Shown one piece after another: positions 51,606 to 60,442 of a stretch of 64,000 nt of DNA; position 1 is the first letter of the stretch, and every line of letters begins with the position of its first letter. Source of the DNA: Ruminococcus sp. AM36-2AA (GTDB lineage: Bacteria; Bacillota; Clostridia; Lachnospirales; Lachnospiraceae); contig NZ_QTYB01000006.1 in the NCBI RefSeq assembly GCF_003461955.1, forward strand, positions 156,895 to 220,894, given 5' to 3'. The notes beneath the pieces are model-generated. The model did not search any database. It was not told the DNA's origin and saw only the letters and a list, made by a program, of their open reading frames with translations. The position numbers were made by a program, and so were the translations under genes.

Positions 51606-54068
51606 ATGCAGGAACGATATACAAAACAGGCAGAGAATGTTCTTGCTCTGGCAAAACAGGCAGCCAGCTCCTGTGGACATAGTTATATTGGCACGGAGCA
51701 TCTGCTGGTCGGGCTTGTAGAAGAAAAAGAAGGAACTGCCGGAAGAGTGCTGGAAGAATTTGGAATCCAGGCGGATAAGACTATGGCGTTGATCGACGAG
51801 CTGATCGCACCGCCGGGAAATACATTAACTGCACAGCAGCCGGGATTCAGCCCAAGGACGAAAAGAGTTTTGGAAAATGCCTATATAGAGGCGGAGGCCA
51901 TGCATTTTGAAAAGGCAGGTACGGAGCATCTTCTGCTGTCCATGTTAAAGGAAACAGACTGTGTAGGTACAAGGCTGCTGTATACAATGGGAGCGAATAT
52001 CCAGAAACTTTATGCTGCAGTTCTTACAGCTATGGGGATGGACAGTGATGCTATTGCAGAAGAATTTCAGGCAGTGAAAGCTTCCAGGGGAAGAAATGGC
52101 AGTGTCACACCGACTCTCGATCAGTACAGCCGTGATCTTACAGAGATGGCAGAAGAAGGTAAACTTGATCCGGTGGTAGGAAGGGATAAGGAAATTGCCA
52201 GACTGATCCAGATCTTAAGCAGAAGGACCAAGAATAATCCATGTCTGACGGGAGAGCCGGGAGTCGGTAAAACTGCTATTGTAGAAGGTCTTGCACAGCG
52301 GATCGTTACCGGAATGGTCCCGGATACTGTGAAGAATAAAAGAGTAGTGGTTCTGGATCTTTCCGGAATGGTAGCCGGAAGTAAATACAGAGGCGAGTTT
52401 GAGGAACGTATCCGTAATGTCATTGATGAGGTGAGAGAACAGCAGAATATCCTGCTTTTTATTGATGAGATCCATACGATCATCGGGGCAGGTGGAGCAG
52501 AGGGAGCTCTGGATGCGTCCAATATCCTGAAACCATCTCTTTCCAGGGGAGAGATCCAGCTGATCGGAGCGACGACTCTGGAGGAATATCGTAAATATAT
52601 CGAAAAAGATGCTGCACTTGAACGGCGATTCCAACCGGTTATGGTGGAAGAGCCTGATGAAGAGGAAGCAATTGAAATCTTAAAAGGCCTGCGCCCTTAT
52701 TATGAGAAACATCATGGGGTAGAAATTCAGGATGAAGCACTGGAGGCCGCAGTAAAAATGTCAGTCCGTTATATCAATGACCGGTTCCTTCCGGATAAAG
52801 CGATTGATATTATTGATGAAGCGGCATCCAAGGTTCAGCTTGCCGGATATCATCCGTCCCCGGAAGCAGAAGAACTGGAAAGAGAAATCCATGAGATCCT
52901 GAAAGAAAAAGAACAGGCCGTTGTAAACGCGGACCTCGAAAGCGCCAGAAAGGCTCAGGCCAGACAGAACAGCGTAGAGGCTGAGCTTGAAAAACTCCGC
53001 AAAAAGGCTGAGCGTAAAAACAGGCGGAAATCTCCTGTAGTTGGAGAAGCGGCTGTTGCAGATATTGTATCTGACTGGACGAAAATCCCGGTGCAGCGTC
53101 TGACAGAAGGGGAATCCCGACGCCTGGCAAATCTTGAAAAAGTTCTGAAAAAGCGAGTGATCGGTCAGGATGAAGCGGTGTCAGCAGTTGCCCGGGCTGT
53201 GAAACGAGGCAGAGTTGGTCTGAAAGATCCGGCTAGACCAATTGGCTCTTTCCTGTTTCTGGGACCTACCGGGGTTGGAAAGACAGAACTTTCCAAAGCT
53301 TTGGCAGAAGCAGTGTTTGGAAGTGAACAGGCAATGATCCGTGTGGATATGTCTGAATACATGGAAAAACACAGTGTATCTAAAATGATTGGTTCTCCTC
53401 CAGGATATGTAGGATATGAAGAAGGCGGACAGCTCAGTGAAAAAGTCAGAAGAAATCCGTACAGTGTAATTCTTTTTGATGAGATCGAAAAGGCACACCC
53501 GGATGTATTTAATATTCTTTTACAGGTGCTTGATGATGGGCATATTACAGATGCCCATGGTCGGAAAGTGGATTTCAAACAGACGATCATTATTATGACG
53601 TCTAATGCCGGAGCACAGATGATCATGGAACCGAAACATCTTGGATTTATGTCCGGAGACACGGAAAAACAGAATTATGACAGGATGAAATCCGGAGTAA
53701 TGGAAGAAGTACGAAGGATGTTCAAACCGGAATTTCTCAATCGAATCGATGAGATCATGGTATTCCATTCTCTTAATAAAGAAAATATCCGCAAGATTGT
53801 CACTATTCTTCTGAAAAACCTGGAAAAAAGATGTCAGGAACAATTGAATATCACATTGAAAGTCACAGGAGCGGCAAAAGATCTTATCGCGGATGCCGGT
53901 TTTGACAGCAAATACGGCGCAAGACCGCTTCGCCGTGCAATTCAGACGAAGATTGAAGACGAGATGGCAACAGAGATTCTGGAAGGCCGGATCAAAGCCG
54001 GAGATACTGTACAGGTAAAGGTGAAAGATAAAAAAATCTGTTTTGTATCCCAGAAATCACAGGAGTAA
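51606..54068 (+). CDS. clpC: ClpC-type AAA+ unfoldase of the Clp protease
   Basis: Protein of 820 residues. N-terminal Clp_N repeats (about 1-145; YIGTEHLLVGLV, GTEHLLLSML), first AAA+ with GEPGVGKTAIVEG and LFIDEIHTIIGAGGAEG, a central coiled region (about 420-480), second AAA+ with GPTGVGKTELSKALAE and VILFDEIEKAHPDVFN, and the ClpP-contact C-terminal part. ATP-driven delivery of proteins to ClpP; clpP is not in the window. The McsAB arginine kinase genes are absent upstream. AGGAGG site before the ATG. Confidence 0.95.
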   Translation: MQERYTKQAENVLALAKQAASSCGHSYIGTEHLLVGLVEEKEGTAGRVLEEFGIQADKTMALIDELIAPPGNTLTAQQPGFSPRTKRVLENAYIEAEAMHFEKAGTEHLLLSMLKETDCVGTRLLYTMGANIQKLYAAVLTAMGMDSDAIAEEFQAVKASRGRNGSVTPTLDQYSRDLTEMAEEGKLDPVVGRDKEIARLIQILSRRTKNNPCLTGEPGVGKTAIVEGLAQRIVTGMVPDTVKNKRVVVLDLSGMVAGSKYRGEFEERIRNVIDEVREQQNILLFIDEIHTIIGAGGAEGALDASNILKPSLSRGEIQLIGATTLEEYRKYIEKDAALERRFQPVMVEEPDEEEAIEILKGLRPYYEKHHGVEIQDEALEAAVKMSVRYINDRFLPDKAIDIIDEAASKVQLAGYHPSPEAEELEREIHEILKEKEQAVVNADLESARKAQARQNSVEAELEKLRKKAERKNRRKSPVVGEAAVADIVSDWTKIPVQRLTEGESRRLANLEKVLKKRVIGQDEAVSAVARAVKRGRVGLKDPARPIGSFLFLGPTGVGKTELSKALAEAVFGSEQAMIRVDMSEYMEKHSVSKMIGSPPGYVGYEEGGQLSEKVRRNPYSVILFDEIEKAHPDVFNILLQVLDDGHITDAHGRKVDFKQTIIIMTSNAGAQMIMEPKHLGFMSGDTEKQNYDRMKSGVMEEVRRMFKPEFLNRIDEIMVFHSLNKENIRKIVTILLKNLEKRCQEQLNITLKVTGAAKDLIADAGFDSKYGARPLRRAIQTKIEDEMATEILEGRIKAGDTVQVKVKDKKICFVSQKSQE

Positions 54069-54110
54069 AAAGCCGTTTTTTGAAAAGTATAAGATTTTTT
54101 TCACTTCCTA

Positions 54111-54139
54111 TGGCAAAAAGAAAAGAAATAAGTTATAAT
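54111..54139 (+). promoter_or_regulatory. Possible promoter before the clpC-radA linker gene
   Basis: TGGCAA (54111-54116), 17-base spacer, TATAAT (54134-54139). Confidence 0.45.
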
Positions 54140-54189
54140 TAACATCATCGTAATGATACAACAAAAGAATTTCAGGAGGACATAAGATC

Positions 54190-54603
54190 ATGGCAGTGGT
54201 ACAGGAATTGATCCGTACAGAAGATAACGGTACTATCAGTTTTGGAGATTATGAGTTAAATCAGAAATCCAAACTGTCGGATTATCAGTATCAGGGAGAT
54301 ATGTATAAAGTAAAAACATACAAGGAGATCACCAAGCTTGAGCGCAATGGAATGTTCGTATATGAGTCTGTTCCGGGAACAAGCGTATTCCATCTTGAGC
54401 AGGATGGAACAACCATGAGTTTTGAAGTACAGGGATTTGAGGATTCTCAGATCACAGTTGAGCTTGAGGCTGAGACAGAATATCAGGTATTTATTGATGG
54501 AGCAAGCACAGGTACTATGACTACGAACCTGGGCGGCAAGCTTTCTTTCAGCGTTGAGCTGGATACGAACACCAAAGCAGAAGTAAAAATCGTAAAATGC
54601 TAA
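54190..54603 (+). CDS. Conserved-looking protein of unknown function upstream of radA
   Basis: Protein of 137 residues, no signal peptide or membrane helix. Strand-rich, with MAVVQELIRTEDNGTISFGDYEL and KVKTYKEITKLERNGMFVYESVPGTSVFHL; ends in a regular beta pattern (VFIDGASTGTMTTNLGGKLSFSVEL). AGGAGGA precedes the ATG. The stop overlaps the start of radA (ATG 54597), so translation is coupled. I do not recognise a reliable family; some automatic labels for such proteins would be unsupported by any catalytic motif here. Confidence 0.8.
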   Translation: MAVVQELIRTEDNGTISFGDYELNQKSKLSDYQYQGDMYKVKTYKEITKLERNGMFVYESVPGTSVFHLEQDGTTMSFEVQGFEDSQITVELEAETEYQVFIDGASTGTMTTNLGGKLSFSVELDTNTKAEVKIVKC

Positions 54604-55967
54604 AAAATAAAAAAACAGTATATTTCTGCCAGGAATGCGGATATGAATCAGCCAAATGGATGGGACAGTGTCCGGCATGTAAGGCATGGAATACATTTGT
54701 AGAGGAAACTGTTTCATCCAAGAAGTCAGCTTCCTCCAACGCAAAGATATCACAGAAAAAGACAGAACCTGTAATTTTGCGAGATATCAGTCTTTCGGCT
54801 GACGAACGCCAAAGTTGTGGGATCGGTGAACTGGACAGGGTGCTGGGAGGAGGAATTGTTCCTGGCTCCCTCGTTTTAGTGGGCGGAGATCCTGGAATCG
54901 GAAAGTCTACATTACTGCTTCAGGTTTGCAGGAACCTTTCTTCACAGGGCGTGTCTGTATTATATATTTCCGGTGAAGAATCTTTGCGCCAGATTAAGCT
55001 GCGGGCGGACAGACTTGGAAGTTTTAATGATAAACTGAAACTTCTGTGTGAGACTAATCTGGAGAATATCCGTGAGATCATTGAACGGACGAAACCGGAT
55101 GTGGCAGTTGTAGATTCTATTCAGACCATGTTTCATGAAGATATCACGTCTGCACCGGGAAGCGTTTCGCAGGTAAGAGAATCCACGAATGTTCTGATGC
55201 AGATCGCAAAAGGTATGGGCGTATCCATTTTTATTGTCGGTCACGTGACAAAAGAGGGAAATGTAGCAGGTCCCCGTGTGCTGGAGCATATGGTAGATAC
55301 TGTGCTTTATTTCGAGGGAGACAGACATGCCTCTTACCGGATACTGCGGGCGGTGAAGAACCGTTTTGGCTCCACTAATGAAATCGGAGTTTTTGAAATG
55401 CAGAATACAGGTCTGGAAGAAGTAAGGAATCCTTCAGAATTCCTGCTAAATGGAAGGCCGGAGAATGCATCCGGTTCTGTGGTTGCATGTTCCATGGAAG
55501 GAACAAGGCCTATTCTGGTGGAGATTCAGGCGCTGGTGTGTCAGAGCAATTTTGGAATTCCGAGAAGAACAGCAGTTGGTACGGATTTTAATCGTGTAAA
55601 TCTCCTTATGGCAGTGCTGGAGAAGAAAGCAGGAATCCATCTTGCTGCTTCGGATGCTTATGTGAATATTGCCGGAGGAATGAAGATGACGGAGCCCGCT
55701 ATTGATCTGGGAATCTGTCTGGCAATCATTTCCAGTGCAAAAGATATTGTGATCCCTGATTCTGTAATGGTTTTTGGCGAGATTGGCCTGAGCGGCGAAG
55801 TCAGGGCAGTCAGTATGGCTGGTCAGCGGGTGCAGGAAGCAAAGAAACTGGGGTTTGAAACTGTGATCCTGCCGGAGGTGAACCGGGCAGCTACAGAGAG
55901 CATCAGGGGAATTCAACTGGTATATGTTGCCGGAATCCGTGATGCGATTTCATATATAATGAGGTAA
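54597..55967 (+). CDS. radA: DNA repair protein RadA (Sms)
   Basis: Protein of 456 residues. N-terminal C4 zinc finger CQECGYESAKWMGQCPAC, RecA-like core with Walker A GGDPGIGKSTL, Walker B VAVVDSIQTM, the RadA-specific KNRFGSTNEIGVF, and a C-terminal Lon-like domain. It promotes branch migration during recombination. The place after clpC matches the clpC-radA synteny in Bacillus, with one extra gene between. It starts inside the end of that gene. Confidence 0.95.
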   Translation: MLKNKKTVYFCQECGYESAKWMGQCPACKAWNTFVEETVSSKKSASSNAKISQKKTEPVILRDISLSADERQSCGIGELDRVLGGGIVPGSLVLVGGDPGIGKSTLLLQVCRNLSSQGVSVLYISGEESLRQIKLRADRLGSFNDKLKLLCETNLENIREIIERTKPDVAVVDSIQTMFHEDITSAPGSVSQVRESTNVLMQIAKGMGVSIFIVGHVTKEGNVAGPRVLEHMVDTVLYFEGDRHASYRILRAVKNRFGSTNEIGVFEMQNTGLEEVRNPSEFLLNGRPENASGSVVACSMEGTRPILVEIQALVCQSNFGIPRRTAVGTDFNRVNLLMAVLEKKAGIHLAASDAYVNIAGGMKMTEPAIDLGICLAIISSAKDIVIPDSVMVFGEIGLSGEVRAVSMAGQRVQEAKKLGFETVILPEVNRAATESIRGIQLVYVAGIRDAISYIMR

Positions 55968-55973
55968 GAAAGT

Positions 55974-56984
55974 ATGAAAAAGGTTTTGTCAGTAATTATT
56001 CCAGTCTACAATATGGAAAAATATATCCGTCAATGTCTGGAATCACTGATGATTAAAGAAGTTCTGGATAAAATAGAAATTCTGGTAGTTTTGGACGGCT
56101 CAACAGACCGGTCTGAAGAGATTGCGATGGAATATGCAAAAGCACATCCATATTCCGTCCGGGTGATCAGTAAGCCCAATGGGGGCCATGGATCTGCAAT
56201 CAACACAGGTATGGATAATGCAGTTGGGGAATATGTGAAAGTGCTGGACAGTGATGACTGGGTAAACGAAAAAGGCTTTGTCACACTTGTGGAAAATCTT
56301 GAAAAGGCAGAAGCAGATATTGTGTGGACCAATTTTTTCTGGGTCTATGAACAGACCGGAAAAAGAAGTGTTCAGAACAGACATCCTTTTCAGGGGGTGG
56401 AATATGGCAGAAAATACGATTTTCATGATGTTGCGGAAAAAACGTTTGTTAAAATGCATTCCATGACCATACGAACAGAGCTGGTCCGCAGAACAGGTAT
56501 GCGGATCGATGAGAACTGTTATTATGTAGACGTGGAGTTTGTCATGTATCCGATCCCGGAAGTCAGGACTATCGTATTTCTGGATGAGTTTGTATATATG
56601 TACAGACTGGGACGGCAGGGACAGAGTATGACTCTGGAAAAAATGCGTAAAAATCACCGGAATCATGAGAAAGTTCTGAAGAGTCTTCTGAAGTACTATC
56701 GCAAAAAAGAATCAGAGGGAACTGACAGGGAGTATCTTGTGTATCTTGAAAAGGGAATTGCCAATGTTCTGAGCAGCCATTTCAAGATTTATCTGAGTTT
56801 TCCCTGCTCTGTGAAAATGTGCCACAGACTGCGCAGAATGGATGGGAAAATTCGTGAGTGTTATCCCAATATCTATAATTCAGTCGAAAATAAATTTGTA
56901 TGGGCTATCAGAAAGAGCAGATATCTGTTATACTATCCGGGACACTTTATCATGAGACTGAGGGAGAAACTAAATGAAATATAG
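55974..56984 (+). CDS. Glycosyltransferase family 2
   Basis: GT-A glycosyltransferase of 336 residues. LSVIIPVYNMEKYIRQCLESL, then VLDGSTDRSEEIA, the donor-binding KVLDSDDWVNEKGF (DxD) and a later acceptor-binding region with YYVDVEFVMYP. It starts 6 bases after radA. It overlaps the next GT gene by 11 bases. The four genes from here to 62799 overlap and form one glycan operon. Confidence 0.9.
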   Translation: MKKVLSVIIPVYNMEKYIRQCLESLMIKEVLDKIEILVVLDGSTDRSEEIAMEYAKAHPYSVRVISKPNGGHGSAINTGMDNAVGEYVKVLDSDDWVNEKGFVTLVENLEKAEADIVWTNFFWVYEQTGKRSVQNRHPFQGVEYGRKYDFHDVAEKTFVKMHSMTIRTELVRRTGMRIDENCYYVDVEFVMYPIPEVRTIVFLDEFVYMYRLGRQGQSMTLEKMRKNHRNHEKVLKSLLKYYRKKESEGTDREYLVYLEKGIANVLSSHFKIYLSFPCSVKMCHRLRRMDGKIRECYPNIYNSVENKFVWAIRKSRYLLYYPGHFIMRLREKLNEI

Positions 56985-58629
56985 AACAGTGCAGACAATG
57001 ATGCTTCCGGACTGTGCAGAAGAAAACTACGGACTTTATTATCAAGGTACGGGAGGAATTCAGGTACAGCAGGGTGAAAAAAAATCATTATCCGTACCGG
57101 AAAATGAGAAAGCAGATCTGTTTACGTATTTTAACGGGTTTTACCCGAAACAGTGGTCGCAGTATGCACAGCTGGACGGATTGCGGATAAAAGTTACAGT
57201 TTCAGGAAACTGCCGGGTGTTGCTGTGCCATATAGATGGAAGCAGAACGGTTGTGGATGAAGAAAAAGAAAGCAGGACTGCGGCAGATATTAAAAACGAA
57301 CTAGTTTTTGAAGTGTCAGATGTTATTGAAAATATAGCAGCTTTCTGGATCTGCGTAGAAGGACTGGCGCAGGGCGGAGTTCTTTATGATGTTGATTTTC
57401 AGTCGGCAGTTGAAGTGCAGCAGGCAGTTCGGCCGGCAGTGGTGATCTGTACCTGCCGCCGTGAAAAAGAAGTTATCAGTAATCTTGAACGGATTTCCAG
57501 AATGGATCTGGAGGAACGGCCGGGGATTTTTCTTATAGATAATGGAAATACTCTGACAGAGGAGATGGTTCCGGACTGGGTTCATCTTGTACCAAACCGA
57601 AACTGTGGCGGTGCTGGTGGTTTTACCAGAGGAATGATCGAAGCTTTGAAAGACCCGGGATTTACTCATGTGATCCTCATGGATGATGATATTGTCCTGA
57701 ATCCGGAAGTACTGACGAAAACAATGCTGTTTTTATCTTCCGTAAAAAAAGAATGGCAGGATGCACCGCTGGGTGGTTCCCTTATTGAAAGAGATATTCC
57801 CTGGAAACAGTTTGAATGTGGAGCTTTCTGGAACAGAGGAAGGATTCAGGGATGCGGCCAGAATATGGATCTGCGAAAGAGAGATGCTCTTCTTAAGAAT
57901 ACGGAATCTCAGAACTGGGATTATGGTGGCTGGTGGTATTGCTGTATACCGGTATCCGCAATCCGGGAAAAGGGTCTTCCGTTGCCTGTTTTTATTCACA
58001 GAGATGATATCGAATATGGAATTCGTATGGGTAAGCTGATGACTCTCAATGGAATCGGTGTGTGGCATGAAGCTGTCACCAAGAAACTTCCTCAGATCGG
58101 AGAGTATTATGATATTCGAAATATGGCGATCTTAAATGCAATCCATTATGATGACTGGGATAAACGCCAGTGGAAAAAATTTCTTGTCAAATGGACGGCA
58201 GGAAATCTTTTAAGAGGAAGGTATGACTATATTTATCTGAATATCTGCGCTATGCTGGATTTCCTGAAGGGAGAAAAGTGGCTGGAAAACACGGATGGAG
58301 TGGAAATTCATAAACAGGTGGCCAGTCGACTTCCAAAACTGGAAAAACTGGACAAAAAAGAAAAGAATGTATTTTACACGACACCAAATGTTAGCGTTTA
58401 CACTGTGGCAAAAAAGAAACATATTGTTTATGAGGACTCTGCAGGCTTTTGTCTCAGAGCAGACAAAAATCTGCCGGAAACTATACGTCTGAGCATATAT
58501 TTATTACTGGCATTGAGAAAAACAGACAGGTACTTTGAAAGAGCCAGGGAGAGCTACGGCAGGAACTGGAAGAAATTAATAACAGAAGAGTTCTGGAATA
58601 ATTATTTGGAGATTAATAAAGATGAGTAA
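56974..58629 (+). CDS. GlfT2-like galactofuranosyltransferase-family protein
   Basis: Protein of 551 residues. N-terminal beta-sandwich region (about 1-140; LFTYFNGFYPKQWSQYAQLDGL), then a GT-A domain with CTCRREKEVISNLERI, NRNCGGAGGFTRGMIEALKD, the metal-binding HVILMDDDIVLNP and YGGWWYCCIPVS, HRDDIEYGIRM and WHEAV. This arrangement is that of mycobacterial GlfT2, which polymerises galactofuranose. Galf as donor sugar is an inference; no glf (UDP-galactopyranose mutase) is in the window. It has a related paralog immediately downstream. Confidence 0.87.
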   Translation: MKYRTVQTMMLPDCAEENYGLYYQGTGGIQVQQGEKKSLSVPENEKADLFTYFNGFYPKQWSQYAQLDGLRIKVTVSGNCRVLLCHIDGSRTVVDEEKESRTAADIKNELVFEVSDVIENIAAFWICVEGLAQGGVLYDVDFQSAVEVQQAVRPAVVICTCRREKEVISNLERISRMDLEERPGIFLIDNGNTLTEEMVPDWVHLVPNRNCGGAGGFTRGMIEALKDPGFTHVILMDDDIVLNPEVLTKTMLFLSSVKKEWQDAPLGGSLIERDIPWKQFECGAFWNRGRIQGCGQNMDLRKRDALLKNTESQNWDYGGWWYCCIPVSAIREKGLPLPVFIHRDDIEYGIRMGKLMTLNGIGVWHEAVTKKLPQIGEYYDIRNMAILNAIHYDDWDKRQWKKFLVKWTAGNLLRGRYDYIYLNICAMLDFLKGEKWLENTDGVEIHKQVASRLPKLEKLDKKEKNVFYTTPNVSVYTVAKKKHIVYEDSAGFCLRADKNLPETIRLSIYLLLALRKTDRYFERARESYGRNWKKLITEEFWNNYLEINKDE

Positions 58630-60442
58630 GAATTATAAACTGCAGAATATCCTGTTCTGCGACAATGACAGACTGGAAGCATACTGGGAGATGTTCTTTA
58701 AAAGCAGCCGTCCGGTATACGACAGAGAGAATAAGACGATTGTTTTGGGAGTAGGTCAGGTAATTGATTTCTGTACCTATTTTAACTCGATTTCTCTTTT
58801 AAAATGGAAAACATACACATATGCAGAAAAACTGATTCTGAGATTACGTGTAAAAGGAGAAATGGAGATCCTTCTTACAGGTTATGAGAAGAAAGATACA
58901 CAATATATCCGAAAAGTTCTCCGCAGAGCAAAAATCTCAGCAGAAGAAGCACAGGAGATCTGTCTTGAATATCCGGAGAACAATTTGATGCTGGCTGGTT
59001 TCGAAATTCATACACATGGTATTTGTGTAATCTATAGTGGTGAGTATATCACAGAGATTGAGGAAGACCAGATGCGTCATGTATCACTGCATCTCTGTAC
59101 AACAACATTTAAGAAAGAAGACTATATCCTTCCGAACATTCAGCTTCTGAAAGAGACCGTCCTTGCGGGTAATGACAGCCTTGCAGAGAATTTGTGGATC
59201 CATGTGGTAGACAATGGCCGTACACTTCCGGCAGAAGAGATTGAGACAGAGCACGTAATGGTACATCCGAACCTTAATGTAGGTGGAGCCGGCGGATTTA
59301 CAAGAGGTATGCTGGAAGCGATGGATCATAAGGAAAAACCGACCCATGTTCTTCTTATGGATGATGATGTTATGATCCTTCCGGAGAGTCTGATCCGTAC
59401 TTATAATCTTCTGAAGATCATTCGTCCGGAGTATGAACATCATTTTATCAGTGGAGCGATGCTTTTCTATGAGCAGATGAATTTCCTGTATGAAGATGTA
59501 GGATTTATGGATCATGAGGGAACTTATGGCCCACTGAAAGACAGGGTAGATACCCGAAAGATTGAAGATGTTCTTCGCTGTGAAGAGATGATCCATGAGC
59601 CGAAGAATGCTTATGCAGGCTGGTGGTACTGTTGTATCCCTATGGAATTTGTGCGTAAAGATAATTTGCCTCTTCCGGTATTTGTACGTGGAGATGATGT
59701 TGAATACAGCCTTAGAAACAAGGCGAAGTTTATTACACTCAGTGGTATCTGTATCTGGCATATGGGATTCACCAACAAGTTCAACGGCGCAATGGAATTT
59801 TATCAGGTGCATAGAAACACCCTGATGCTTCAGGCTGCCAGCGGAGTATGCCAGAATGCGGATATTATGACCCGTATCCGCAAGCTGGTCCGTGTAAATC
59901 TGCTTCGTTTTAATTATGACGGTGCAGAGCTTCTTCTGGATGCAGTTGAGGATTATATGAAGGGATATAAATTCTTTATGAAGAATCAGGGGGAGAAGCT
60001 CCTGAAAGAAAAATCTCAGAAAAATGAGAAAATGGAGCCGCTTTCTAATTTCCCGGAAGCACCGACGAAAGTATACAGCGTTTATGCACAGGATCTTCCG
60101 CGTAAATCACTGGAGACATTCCTCTACAGAATTACTTATAATGGTCATTTCTGGCCAGAAAAATGGCTGAAAAAGGGAACTGTGCCGATTGCCTATGACT
60201 GGTATTATACACCGCACAGATACTTTTTCAGAAAAAGACTTCTTGCGGTTAATCCACATCTGAAAATGGGTGCGTACAGGGAGATGGACAAGAAAAGATT
60301 CTTTGAACTGTTTAACAGGGAACGAAAACTTTTCAGTCGTTACAAGCAGATCCATGTACGTCTTGAAAAAGAATACAGAGACCACAGAAAAGAATTCACT
60401 TCAGAAAGTTTCTGGAGAAAATATTTGGAGATGGATAAATGA
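58622..60442 (+). CDS. GlfT2-like galactofuranosyltransferase-family protein, second copy
   Basis: Protein of 606 residues with the same plan as the upstream gene: beta domain in the first 180 residues (VIDFCTYFNSISLLKWKTYTY), GT-A core with VDNGRTLPAEE, NLNVGGAGGFTRGMLEAMDH, HVLLMDDDVMILPES, AYAGWWYCCIPMEF, RGDDVEYSLRNK and WHMGFTNK, and a long basic C-terminus. Identity to its neighbour is moderate by eye, so the duplication is old. Eight bases overlap with the previous gene and four with the next (ATGA). Two GlfT2-like enzymes may alternate linkages or start and extend the chain. Confidence 0.87.
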   Translation: MSKNYKLQNILFCDNDRLEAYWEMFFKSSRPVYDRENKTIVLGVGQVIDFCTYFNSISLLKWKTYTYAEKLILRLRVKGEMEILLTGYEKKDTQYIRKVLRRAKISAEEAQEICLEYPENNLMLAGFEIHTHGICVIYSGEYITEIEEDQMRHVSLHLCTTTFKKEDYILPNIQLLKETVLAGNDSLAENLWIHVVDNGRTLPAEEIETEHVMVHPNLNVGGAGGFTRGMLEAMDHKEKPTHVLLMDDDVMILPESLIRTYNLLKIIRPEYEHHFISGAMLFYEQMNFLYEDVGFMDHEGTYGPLKDRVDTRKIEDVLRCEEMIHEPKNAYAGWWYCCIPMEFVRKDNLPLPVFVRGDDVEYSLRNKAKFITLSGICIWHMGFTNKFNGAMEFYQVHRNTLMLQAASGVCQNADIMTRIRKLVRVNLLRFNYDGAELLLDAVEDYMKGYKFFMKNQGEKLLKEKSQKNEKMEPLSNFPEAPTKVYSVYAQDLPRKSLETFLYRITYNGHFWPEKWLKKGTVPIAYDWYYTPHRYFFRKRLLAVNPHLKMGAYREMDKKRFFELFNRERKLFSRYKQIHVRLEKEYRDHRKEFTSESFWRKYLEMDK

